A stretch of 64,000 nucleotides of DNA from Candidatus Deferrimicrobiaceae bacterium (GTDB lineage Bacteria > Desulfobacterota > Deferrimicrobia > Deferrimicrobiales > Deferrimicrobiaceae). How positions within the stretch are numbered: position 1 is the first letter of the stretch; every line of letters starts with the position of its first letter. Below, piece by piece: positions 35,775 to 45,549 of the stretch. Below the pieces are notes generated by a model, which was not told where the DNA came from, searched no databases, and was given only the letters and a program-made list of their open reading frames with translations. Where the stretch lies: NCBI GenBank assembly GCA_036504035.1, contig DASXVV010000006.1, positions 354,793 to 418,792 on the forward strand. The letters run 5' to 3'. The position numbers and the translations under genes were made by a program.

Positions 35775-35889
35775 GGCAACGCCCCCCGGGAGGAAGATGG
35801 CGCGACCACGATGACCGGCCGCCCCGGCAAGATAACACTTCCTCGCCGCGATGCATACCGTTCCGTCGCCGCGCCGAACCGGAAAGCGA

Positions 35890-36768
35890 TCAGGCCGCCT
35901 TCGTCGCCGAACCGAGCCAGGACGCCGTCGACGCAAACGCATGGAAATTCGTCAGCGGGATCTCCCAGTGCTTCCGCAACCGCTCGATATTCACCGAATA
36001 GCCCACCTCGTTGAACCAGCGGTACATCAGCGCCATGTCGTGTCCCAGCGTCGACTCCAGCCTTTCTTCCGGCAGCACCTCGTACCGGATGTCGTGCTTC
36101 GTCACCCGCGAGATAACCGATAGCGCCTCGGGGATCGTCAGCTCGTCGCCCGCGATCTCGATCGACTGATGCAGGTACCAGTCAGAGGTCCGGAACGCCG
36201 CGGCGACGAACTCCCCGATGTCACGGACCGCGATCATCTGCAGCCGCCGGTCGGCCCGGATGCCCAGCGTTACCTCCCCGTCCCGAATGCCCGGCAGGAT
36301 CCAGGGCGCCAGAAAGTTATCCATGAAGAAGACCGGGCGGAAGATCGTGAACGGAACGCCGGACTTCTTCAGGTACGCCTCGATCCGCCCCTTCGTCTCG
36401 AAGTGGGGGATGCCGGTACCGCGGTCCGCCGAAACGACCGAACTGAACACAAGATGCTGGATATCGGCATTCCTTGCGGCGTCGACGAACGCGCAACCCA
36501 TCTCGACTTCCGCATCCATGCCCTTCTCGAACGGCGTCGTGACGAGATACGCCTTGTCGACCGTCTCAAGCGTCCGATCCAGCGATTTCCGGTCGGACAG
36601 GTCGCCCTCGACCAGTTCGACGCCCCGCCGCTTCCACTCGGCCGCCTTCCCGGCGTTCCGCGTCAGGCCGACGACCTTGATCCCGTGTCGCAGCAGACTG
36701 TCCGCCACCGCGCCGCCCTGTTGACCCGTGATGCCCGTGACGAGCACGCCTTCTCTTGTTGCTGCCAT
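35890..36768 (-). CDS. NmrA-like NAD(P)-binding protein
   Basis: A 292-residue Rossmann-fold protein. The ATG has GGGGAG six bases upstream. VTGITGQQGGAVADSLL is the dinucleotide-binding loop; GDLSDRKSL and VFSSVVSADRG follow, and the typical YxxxK active site is not seen. This fits NmrA/HSCARG-like sensors or atypical short-chain dehydrogenases. A redox-sensing or reductase role is possible. It stands alone. Confidence 0.82.
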   Translation of the reverse strand: MAATREGVLVTGITGQQGGAVADSLLRHGIKVVGLTRNAGKAAEWKRRGVELVEGDLSDRKSLDRTLETVDKAYLVTTPFEKGMDAEVEMGCAFVDAARNADIQHLVFSSVVSADRGTGIPHFETKGRIEAYLKKSGVPFTIFRPVFFMDNFLAPWILPGIRDGEVTLGIRADRRLQMIAVRDIGEFVAAAFRTSDWYLHQSIEIAGDELTIPEALSVISRVTKHDIRYEVLPEERLESTLGHDMALMYRWFNEVGYSVNIERLRKHWEIPLTNFHAFASTASWLGSATKAA

Positions 36769-36983
36769 GACCGTCTCCCCTTCATTGCCACACCGGGCGG
36801 TTTACCGCTCGGTTATCCGGTTTCGTTTCCTGAGTACACCGCCGGCGCTTCGGATGACCGGCCCGAGACATAGAGTTAGATCGTCCGGGCCCCCGCCGGG
36901 TTTCCCGGATCTTTCCATTCGGGGCGCCATCAAACAAGTATGGGCGCCAAGAGGGCAAAGGCGTTTTCGGATCGGGAGTTTTC

Positions 36984-37250
36984 ATGGCTTCGGTTTCCGG
37001 CGTCATCGAATTGCGCGGCCACATCATCGACTCGCTCACCTTGTCCAAGGTGCTTGACGAGATTTTCGATTCCGGCGCCGAGGCCGAAACGGAAGCGCTT
37101 TGCATCGGCATGCGTCCGCGGGATACGAGTTACGCCCGGCTACGGGTGACGGCCGGCTCGGCGGAAAAACTGTCGGCCCTCCTTGACCGTCTTGCCCGGC
37201 TGGGTGCCGACCGGCCCGCGAAGGTCGTCCCGTCATGCGCCGCATCCTGA
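36984..37250 (+). CDS. Standalone LOR/SDH-type N-terminal domain protein
   Basis: An 88-residue protein. The ATG has GGGAG upstream. The pattern VIELRGHIIDSLTLSKVLDE and DTSYARLRV matches the conserved N-terminal domain of the LOR/SDH (TIGR00300, archaeal ornithine cyclodeaminase-like) family, where it is normally fused to a larger catalytic part. That part is missing here. The gene overlaps the next, an arginine-dihydrolase-like enzyme, by 16 bases; in cyanobacterial AgrE the same two modules occur in one polypeptide. The role is probably regulatory or structural. Confidence 0.7.
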   Translation: MASVSGVIELRGHIIDSLTLSKVLDEIFDSGAEAETEALCIGMRPRDTSYARLRVTAGSAEKLSALLDRLARLGADRPAKVVPSCAAS

Positions 37251-38029
37251 TGTGCCCGCCGGATCACTTCGGAATCGAATATGAGATCAACCCTTGGATG
37301 TCGCGAAGCCGGGGCGTGAACGCATCGGAAGCCCGGCACCAGTGGGAATCGCTCTTCGATCTCCTGAAAAGTCGACTGGGATTCGCGATTTCCGTACTCC
37401 CCCCGGAACCGGGGCTGCCCGACCTGGTGTTCACGGCGAACGCCGGGTTGGTCAAAGACGGCCTGTTCATCCCGGCCGTTTTTCGCCACAAGGAACGCCA
37501 GGGGGAGTCCGCCGTCTTCCGCCGCTGGTTCGAGGCGCAGGGGTACGAGGTCCGCCCATTGCCGGCGGATTTCCATTTCGAGGGAGAGGGCGATTTCCTT
37601 CGTGCGGGCCCCAACCTGTTCGCAGGCTATCGGATCAGGACCGACATCCGGGCGCACGCCATGGTCGGGGATATTCTCGGGGAACGGGTGCTATCGGTTG
37701 AATTGACCGACCCGCGCTTCTATCACTTGGACACCTGCTTCTGCCCGCTGGCGCCCGATTCGGCGATCTGGCACCCGCCGGCCTTCGACCGCTACGCCCG
37801 CGCGGTGTTCGAGGCGCATGTGCCGAATCTGATCGAGGTCGCTCTCCCGGATGCCATGCGCTTTGCCTGCAACGCCGTGGTCGACGGGAAAAAGATCGTC
37901 CTGAATACGGGCTGCGGGCGGCTGGGCTCGACGCTCTCCGCCGGGGGCTACGAGGTGGTGGAAACCCCTCTTTCGGAGTTCATCAAGGCCGGCGGCGCGG
38001 CAAAATGCCTGGTACTTTTCCTCGACTGA
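37235..38029 (+). CDS. Arginine dihydrolase-like amidinotransferase-superfamily enzyme
   Basis: A 264-residue guanidine-modifying enzyme. The fold is recognised by PDLVFTANAGLV, FEGEGDFL, YHLDTCFCPL and the C-terminal AAKCLVL. Catalytic candidates are Asn69, His164 and Cys258. Asn replaces the Asp found in dimethylarginine hydrolases and arginine deiminases, as reported for cyanobacterial ArgZ/AgrE, which turns arginine into ornithine, ammonia and CO2. Spacing of the three residues is close to that enzyme. No ornithine-processing enzyme lies next to it. A hydrolase for dimethylarginine or arginine remains possible. Confidence 0.78.
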   Translation: MRRILMCPPDHFGIEYEINPWMSRSRGVNASEARHQWESLFDLLKSRLGFAISVLPPEPGLPDLVFTANAGLVKDGLFIPAVFRHKERQGESAVFRRWFEAQGYEVRPLPADFHFEGEGDFLRAGPNLFAGYRIRTDIRAHAMVGDILGERVLSVELTDPRFYHLDTCFCPLAPDSAIWHPPAFDRYARAVFEAHVPNLIEVALPDAMRFACNAVVDGKKIVLNTGCGRLGSTLSAGGYEVVETPLSEFIKAGGAAKCLVLFLD

Positions 38030-38130
38030 CCCTGTTCCCGTTTCCTCCCGAGAAAAACCGAATCCCGCACGAATACATCCAAATAGGCGACGGGCGCGGG
38101 ACGTGCCTGCCTTGAAGGAGGAACATGGTC

Positions 38131-38676
38131 ATGCGAAAAAGTTTATTGGCATTATCGGGCATCGTCGCCCTGGTCGCCCTCGTCGCAGGAGGGGCATCCT
38201 GGGCCAACTGGATGCACAAGGGTCAAACCAAGGTCGCACTGCCCGCCGTACCGGGAGTCAAGACCTCCGCCGGCGGCGACGCCGTCTTCGACCTGAGCAA
38301 GGACGGCAAGACGCTGCATTACAAGCTGAACCTCAAGAACATCGAGAACGTCACGATGGCGCACGTCCACGCCGTCGGGGCCGACGGCACGCCGGCCGCC
38401 ATCCTCGCCTGGCTGGACCCGGTCAACGGGACCGCGCCTTCGCTGCGCCCCGGAAAGTTTTCGGGGAAGCTGGCGGAAGGCAGCATCACGGCCGACAAGC
38501 TCGGCGGGCCGCTGAAGGGCGGGACCGTCAAGGAGCTGTTCGAAAAGATCGAGCACGGGTCCGCGGGCGTGGCCGTCCACACGAAGCAGAACGGGGGCGG
38601 TGAGCTCTGGGGTGTCCGCAAGGCAACGAAGCCGGAAACGAAGGATTCATCCGGAGAATCGGCGCCAGGCTACTGA
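38131..38676 (+). CDS. Secreted CHRD-domain protein
   Basis: A 181-residue protein with a signal peptide (MRKSLLALSGIVALVALVAG). AAGGAGG at 38115-38121 lies nine bases before ATG 38131; an ATG at 38125 is only three bases away and less likely. The CHRD-domain pattern YKLNLKNIENVTMAHVHAVG and GKLAEGSITADKLGG follows. CHRD proteins are exported, of unknown role. Nothing around it shares the pathway. Confidence 0.85.
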   Translation: MRKSLLALSGIVALVALVAGGASWANWMHKGQTKVALPAVPGVKTSAGGDAVFDLSKDGKTLHYKLNLKNIENVTMAHVHAVGADGTPAAILAWLDPVNGTAPSLRPGKFSGKLAEGSITADKLGGPLKGGTVKELFEKIEHGSAGVAVHTKQNGGGELWGVRKATKPETKDSSGESAPGY

Positions 38677-38711
38677 CCACCGCATTCTTGGTTCGTGATC
38701 CGGGCATGACG

Positions 38712-38747
38712 AAAAGGGCCCTCGGATGGATTTCCGGGGGCCCTTTC
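38712..38747. terminator. Bidirectional terminator between CHRD and aldehyde dehydrogenase genes
   Basis: AAAGGGCCC and GGGCCCTTT form the outer stem, extended by CGGA/TCCG inside, between two convergent genes. A-rich and T-rich ends on both sides allow use in either direction. Confidence 0.7.
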
Positions 38748-38765
38748 CTAAACAATGCCGTGGAG

Positions 38766-40245
38766 TTACTGGTCCGTGTCGATCTGCGCCTTCTGTAGCT
38801 TCCCCGAATAATCGACGAAGACGGTCTTCCACTCGCTGAAGATGTCGAGCGCCGCCGAACCGCCCTCACGGTGGCCGTTCCCGGTCTGCTTGATGCCGCC
38901 GAACGGCAGGTGCGCCTCGGCGCCGATCGTCGCCCCGTTGATGTAGGTGATCCCCGCCTCGAGATCGCGAATGGCGCGGAAGGCGACGTTGACGTCCTGC
39001 GTGAAGATCGAAGAGGAGAGCCCGTATCGCGTGGCGTTGTGCACCTCGACCGCCTGCGCGTAATCGTCCACCGGAAGGATCAGCGTGACCGGCCCGAAGA
39101 TCTCTTCGCGGGCGATCCGCATCTTCGGGTCGCCGTCGGTGAAGACCGTCGGCTTGTAGAAGAACCCGCGGGCGCAGGCGCCCTCCTCGTAGATCGCGCC
39201 GCCCGTCAGGAGCTTCGCTCCCTCCCCGATGCCGATCTCGACGTACCGCGCCACCTTTTCCCGGGCCACTGCGTTGATGAGCGGCCCGACGTCGGTCTGC
39301 GGTTCGAGGCCGTTCCCGAGCCGAAGCCCCTTGACCCGGGCCAGCAGCAGGTCGGTGAACGGCTTCAGGACGGGTTTGTGGACTATGAGCCGGCTTGTGG
39401 CCGTGCACCGCTGCCCGGTCGTGCCGAAGGCGCCCCAGAGCGCCCCCTCGACCGCGAGCGGAATGTCCGCGTCCTCCATCACGATCTGGGCATTCTTGCC
39501 GCCCATCTCGAGCGACACCTTCTTCCCGAACCGCGCGCCCGTCTCAGCCAGCAGAGCGCCGACCGCGCTCGACCCGGTAAACGAGACCAGGTCCACCTCC
39601 GGGTGCGCCGCCAGCGCCGTACCGGCTTCCCCGCCGGTGCCGAAGACGAGGTTGACCACGCCCGGCGGCACGCCGGCCTTCGCAAGGATCGCGACCAGAC
39701 GGGCGGCGCATGCGGGGGCGTCCGACGCAGGTTTCAGGACGACGGTATTGCCGCAAAGGAGCGCCGGGAACAACTTCCAGGAGGGGATCGCGACGGGGAA
39801 ATTCCATGGGGTGATCAGGGCGGCCACGCCGACCGGCATCCGGACGGTCATCGCGAATTTGTCCCGAAGCTCGGAAGGCGTCGTGATGCCGAAGAGTCGA
39901 CGCCCCTCGGAGGCCTGGTAGAGCGCCGTGTCGATCCCTTCCTGGACATCGCCCCGTGCTTCCTTGAGCACCTTTCCCATCTCGCGCGTCATGAGGCGCG
40001 ACAGCGCCTCCTTCTCCGCCCGGAGCATCGCCTCGGCGCGCAGGAGGATTTCGCCGCGCGCCGGGGCCGGCGTCCGCTTCCACGCCGGGAAAGCCGCCCG
40101 GGCCGCGGCTACGGCCTTCTGGACATCCGCCGGACCGGACCGCGGAAAGGTCCCGACGACCTCCCCCGTGGCCGGGTCGATGTCCTCGAACGTGGCGCCG
40201 GACTCCGCATCGACCCACACCCCGTCGATGAAGTTGCGAAATGCT

Positions 40246-40268
<23 letters not shown>
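38766..40268 (-). CDS. Aldehyde dehydrogenase (semialdehyde type)
   Basis: A 500-residue NAD(P)-dependent enzyme. The ATG at 40268 has GGGAGG upstream. PWNFPVAIP, SLEMGGKNAQI (general base Glu) and FGTTGQRCTATS (nucleophile Cys) are intact. It overlaps the aminotransferase gene by 23 bases. With that neighbour and the divergent glutaryl-CoA dehydrogenase, it could oxidise glutarate semialdehyde or aminoadipate semialdehyde; succinate semialdehyde is equally compatible with sequence alone. Confidence 0.87.
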
Positions 40269-41592
<1,324 letters not shown>

Positions 41593-41668
41593 CGGGCACG
41601 CTCCTCATTGCGACGTTCATGCGGAAGTCGGGTAAAGTATATCGTAGTCAACATTTTAAGGAGGCGTC

Positions 41669-42835
41669 ATGTCCCCTTTCCAGGGCGTGGACTTTTACGA
41701 AATCGACCTCGACCTCACAGATGAGGAGCGGATGGCGCGAGACACGGTCCGCCGCTTCGTCGATCGGGAGTTCCTGCCGGTCATTCGGGAGCATTATCGC
41801 GCGGGCACTTTCCCCCTCGACCTCATCCCGAAGATGGGCGCTCTAGGGCTCTTCGGTACGAACCTTTCCGGATACGGCCTTCCCGCCGCAAGCAACGTCG
41901 CCTACGGGCTCATCATGCAGGAGCTCGAACGGGGCGACTCGGGGCTTCGCTCCTGCGCCTCCGTCCAGGGGGCGCTGGTGATGTACCCGATCCTGACCTT
42001 CGGAACCGAAGAACAGAAGACGCGCTGGCTGCGCGCGCTTGCGTCCGGGGATGCGATCGGCTGCTTCGGCCTGACCGAGGCGGACCACGGCTCCGACCCG
42101 TCCGGCATGGCCACTCGGGCGGAAAAAGTTCCCGGCGGCTACCGGCTTACGGGGTCGAAGATGTGGATCACGAACGGAACGATTGCCGATCTGGCGATCG
42201 TATGGGCCAAACTGGAAGGGACCGTTCGCGGCTTCCTCGTGGAAAAGGGTGTTCCGGGATTTACGGCGCGGGAGGTGACGACAAAGCTCTCGCTTCGCGC
42301 CTCGGTGACCGCCGAGCTGGTTTTCGACGACTGCCTGCTGCCGGAGACGAGTCTCTTGCCCGGCACGGAGGGACTGAAAAGCGCCCTGGCGTGCCTGAAT
42401 CAGGCGCGGTACGGCATCGCCTGGGGGGCGGTCGGGGCGATGATGGCCTGCTTCGGGGAGGCGCGCGATTATGCGATGGGACGATCGCAGTTCGGCCGGC
42501 CGATCGCTGGCTTTCAGCTCACGCAGGAAAAGCTGGCGGACATGGTCACGGCGATCACCGCGGCGCAGCTTTTATGCCTGAAGCTCGGCCGCTTGAAGGA
42601 CTCTGGGAGGATGCACCACACGCAGGTCTCGCTCGCCAAGCGAAACAATGTCCGCCGGGCGCTCGAAGTCGCCCGATGCTGCCGCGGGATCCTCGGCGCC
42701 AACGGGATCACCGACGAATATCAGGCGATGCGCCACGCCTGCAACCTTGAGTCGGTCGAGACCTACGAGGGCACGTACGAGATCCACACGCTGCTCATCG
42801 GGAAGTCTTTGACGGGGATCGACGCGACAAAGTGA
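41669..42835 (+). CDS. gcdH: Glutaryl-CoA dehydrogenase-like acyl-CoA dehydrogenase
   Basis: A 388-residue flavoenzyme. The ATG has AAGGAGG five bases upstream. SCASVQGALVMYPI, IGCFGLTEADHGSDPSGM and VETYEGTYEIHTLLIGKSLTG closely match the glutaryl-CoA dehydrogenase branch; the Glu in YEGT is the catalytic base. It oxidises and usually decarboxylates glutaryl-CoA to crotonyl-CoA. It is divergent from the aminotransferase across 76 bases and its last 41 bases overlap the convergent Smr-ArsC gene. Confidence 0.88.
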   Translation: MSPFQGVDFYEIDLDLTDEERMARDTVRRFVDREFLPVIREHYRAGTFPLDLIPKMGALGLFGTNLSGYGLPAASNVAYGLIMQELERGDSGLRSCASVQGALVMYPILTFGTEEQKTRWLRALASGDAIGCFGLTEADHGSDPSGMATRAEKVPGGYRLTGSKMWITNGTIADLAIVWAKLEGTVRGFLVEKGVPGFTAREVTTKLSLRASVTAELVFDDCLLPETSLLPGTEGLKSALACLNQARYGIAWGAVGAMMACFGEARDYAMGRSQFGRPIAGFQLTQEKLADMVTAITAAQLLCLKLGRLKDSGRMHHTQVSLAKRNNVRRALEVARCCRGILGANGITDEYQAMRHACNLESVETYEGTYEIHTLLIGKSLTGIDATK

Positions 42836-43580
42836 CCAGGTTGCCGGGCATCCCCTCGACGAAGGCCCGGATTCGATCTCGCGTCTCCCGAAAAGCGGCC
42901 AGCACCTCGTCTTCGCTCCCCCGGACCCGGACAGGATCCTCGAACGGGTGGTGGATTCTGACTCCGTGCCCCGGGAAAACCGGGCATTGCGCATCGGCGT
43001 AATCGCACAGGGTGATCACGAAGTCGAAGCTTTTCTCGTCGAGATCGTCGACGTGCTTGGAGTATTGATGCGTGATGTCGACCCCGGCCTCCTGCATCAC
43101 CCGGACGGCCGTCGGGTGGAGGTAGCAAGGCGCCACCCCGGCGGAATGGGCCTCGATGCCGTCGGATTTCAACGCCCTGGCCCACCCTTCCGCCATCTGG
43201 CTGCGGCAGGCGTTCGCCGTGCAAAGGAACAGGACCTTCAGGCAGCCTTTCGGGGCAACGACCGGGCGCGCCGGCATCTCGGCCTTGCGCAGCCAGGCGA
43301 CCGTCGCGCCCCAGCCGCCGGCCTCGGGCGGTGCAACGGTGTACGATTCGACCATCGGATGCCGCGCGAGGAGCGCAGCAATCGCCTGCCGCTGGATGCC
43401 CTTCCCCTTGCCGTGGATCAGCCGCACCTGGTGAAATCCTGCTGCGATCGCGGCCTCCAGATACTCCTCGACCACCGACACTACCTCGGAAGGCCTGAAC
43501 GGGTGCAGATCGATGACGTCCTCGATCGGCATGCGGTGCGGTACGCCATCGTCGATAAATGAATCGTCCATGGCTTTCAT
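42795..43580 (-). CDS. Smr domain - thioredoxin-linked arsenate reductase (ArsC) fusion
   Basis: A 261-residue two-domain protein. Residues about 20-97 form an Smr domain (VIDLHPFRPSE, LIHGKGKGIQ), known from MutS2 and related nucleases. After a Pro-rich linker, residues 114-255 form a low-molecular-weight phosphatase/ArsC domain: CTANACR at 120-126 is the CX5R loop, and Cys192/Cys199 (TLCDYADAQC) match the resolving cysteines of S. aureus-type ArsC. Arsenate reduction is the likely activity of that half; the Smr part may bind nucleic acid. ATG at 43580 or 43571 is possible. Confidence 0.85.
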   Translation of the reverse strand: MKAMDDSFIDDGVPHRMPIEDVIDLHPFRPSEVVSVVEEYLEAAIAAGFHQVRLIHGKGKGIQRQAIAALLARHPMVESYTVAPPEAGGWGATVAWLRKAEMPARPVVAPKGCLKVLFLCTANACRSQMAEGWARALKSDGIEAHSAGVAPCYLHPTAVRVMQEAGVDITHQYSKHVDDLDEKSFDFVITLCDYADAQCPVFPGHGVRIHHPFEDPVRVRGSEDEVLAAFRETRDRIRAFVEGMPGNLVTLSRRSPSKTSR

Positions 43581-43610
43581 CTTACCGTATCCGTCGGCTT
43601 CCGGTAAGAT
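43579..43610. repeat. Nine-base inverted repeat between divergent Smr-ArsC and selB genes
   Basis: ATCTTACCG (43579-43587) and CGGTAAGAT (43602-43610) are perfect inverted copies around 14 bases. The pair lies in the gap just before both starts and could be an operator or RNA hairpin. Confidence 0.5.
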
Positions 43611-43617
43611 ATCCTCC

Positions 43618-45549
43618 ATGTCCAGGCGCGTCATCATCGGAACCGCAGGCCACATCGACCACGGAAAGAGCGCGCTTGTCCGCGCCCTGACCGGCGTCGA
43701 TCCCGACCGCCTCAAGGAAGAGAAAGCGCGTGGGATCACGATCGAACTCGGCTTCGCCCACATGCTGCTCCCGTCGGGGACTCTGGCCGGGATCGTCGAC
43801 GTGCCGGGGCACGAGCGGTTCGTCCGCACGATGGTCGCCGGGGCGGCGGGCATCGACATCGTCCTTCTCGTTATCGGCGTCGACGAGGGGGTCAAGCCGC
43901 AGACGCGGGAGCACCTCGACATCTGCCGCCTTCTCTCGATCCGGCACGGAATCGTCGTCCTCAACAAGCGCGACCGGGTCGACGACGAATGGGCGCAGCT
44001 CCAGGAAGAGGAAGTACGCGCTTTCGTGCGGGGCACATTCCTGGAAGATGCACCCGTTCTGCACGTTTCCGCGCTGACGGGTCAGGGCATCCCGGAGCTG
44101 GCCGCCGCGATCGACCGGCTTGCCGCCACCATACCCGGAAAAGATCCGCTCCTGCCGTTCCGGTTGCCGATCGACCGCTCCTTCACGATCAAGGGGTTCG
44201 GAACCGTCGTGACGGGAACCGTGACCGGCGGATCGATCCGGACCGGGGAAGAGGTGTCCATCCAGCCCGGCGGGCCGACCGCCCGCATCCGGGGATTGCA
44301 GGTCCACGGAACGCCGGCCGAGCAGGCCGAGGCCGGGAACCGGGCCGCGGTCAATCTCCAGGGGATCGATCGGGAAAACGCTCCGCGCGGCGCCGTCCTG
44401 TGTCGACCGGGCGACTTCCAACCCACCCGTTCGGTCGAGGCGAAGATCGAATATCTGCAACTGGCGGCAAGGCCCATGAAATCCCGCGAACGGGTTACTT
44501 TTCACTCCGGGACCGCCTCGACGCCGGGGCGAGTGTTCCTGTATGGCCGAACCGAACTGCCCCCCGGGGAGTCGTCCGTGGCGCGTATTGATTTTTCAGA
44601 CCCGTTCATACTGATGGGCGGCGATCGTTTCATTTTGCGCGGCTTTGCGCCACTCGAAAACTTCGGATACACGCTCGGCGGCGGCGTGGTGCTCCACCCG
44701 CACCCTCCCCGGCGCAGGGGTGCGGGGCGATCGATCCCCCTCGCTCTCAACGGTCTAGGCTCGACGGATTCCACGGAGAGGATTCTAGCGGCGCTCTCCG
44801 ACGCGAGCCTCGACGGGACCGACGAACGCCGTCTTTGCGCCGTTGCCGGCGTGAGCAACCCTGTTGCCCGGAAAACGTTGGACCGCCTGGTGGCCTCCGG
44901 TCAAGTTGTCAGGCTCAAACAAGCGAACGGCTATCGTTTCTGGCATCATGTAGCGGTCCTTGAAATCCGAAGCCTGTTGCTGGAGGCGCTCTCGGGGCTC
45001 CACGAACGCTTCCCGGAAAGGGCCGGATTCCCGATCGAGGAAATCGCCTCTGCCACAGCCAGGGTGCTCGATCCTGAGCTGTCGATTCTGGCCATCGCAG
45101 GCGATCCCAGGGCAGAGCGACAGGGCGACTTGGTTTATTTACCGGATAAACGCCCCCGTTCGGTCGAGTTAACGTCTCCGCTGGCCGAATCGATGGTCCG
45201 GACGGTCGTGCAGGCCGGCTTGGCCGGCCTCTCCAACCGGGAGCTGGCCGACGCCACCGCGCGGCCTCTGGATCCCAGGCTGTTCGAAAAAACGCTCGAG
45301 GGGTTGGTTCGGGAAAGGAAGATCCTGAAGGTCAAGGAGCTCTACTTCGATCCGGGTTCCGTGGACGCGCTGAAGGGGCGCCTGATCGACTACCTTGCGT
45401 CCCACGGGGAAATCACCGTCCCGGAGTTCAAGGAGATGGCCGGCCTGTCCCGGAAATATGTCATCCCACTGATCGAGCATTTCGACCTGACCAAGGTGAC
45501 CTTGCGGGTAGGAGACAAGCGGGTCCTTCGCAAAACAGGTAACGGCTAG
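43618..45549 (+). CDS. selB: Selenocysteine-specific elongation factor SelB
   Basis: A 643-residue GTPase. GTAGHIDHGKSALVRALTG (G1), RGITIELGFA (G2), DVPGHERFV (G3) and LNKRDRVD (G4) are intact; the beta-barrel domains follow, then C-terminal winged helices that read the SECIS hairpin (about residues 400-643). It brings Sec-tRNA to in-frame UGA codons, so selenoproteins are expected in the genome. None is evident in this window and no selA, selC or selD lies next to it. The start is set by the conserved first motif. Confidence 0.95.
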   Translation: MSRRVIIGTAGHIDHGKSALVRALTGVDPDRLKEEKARGITIELGFAHMLLPSGTLAGIVDVPGHERFVRTMVAGAAGIDIVLLVIGVDEGVKPQTREHLDICRLLSIRHGIVVLNKRDRVDDEWAQLQEEEVRAFVRGTFLEDAPVLHVSALTGQGIPELAAAIDRLAATIPGKDPLLPFRLPIDRSFTIKGFGTVVTGTVTGGSIRTGEEVSIQPGGPTARIRGLQVHGTPAEQAEAGNRAAVNLQGIDRENAPRGAVLCRPGDFQPTRSVEAKIEYLQLAARPMKSRERVTFHSGTASTPGRVFLYGRTELPPGESSVARIDFSDPFILMGGDRFILRGFAPLENFGYTLGGGVVLHPHPPRRRGAGRSIPLALNGLGSTDSTERILAALSDASLDGTDERRLCAVAGVSNPVARKTLDRLVASGQVVRLKQANGYRFWHHVAVLEIRSLLLEALSGLHERFPERAGFPIEEIASATARVLDPELSILAIAGDPRAERQGDLVYLPDKRPRSVELTSPLAESMVRTVVQAGLAGLSNRELADATARPLDPRLFEKTLEGLVRERKILKVKELYFDPGSVDALKGRLIDYLASHGEITVPEFKEMAGLSRKYVIPLIEHFDLTKVTLRVGDKRVLRKTGNG

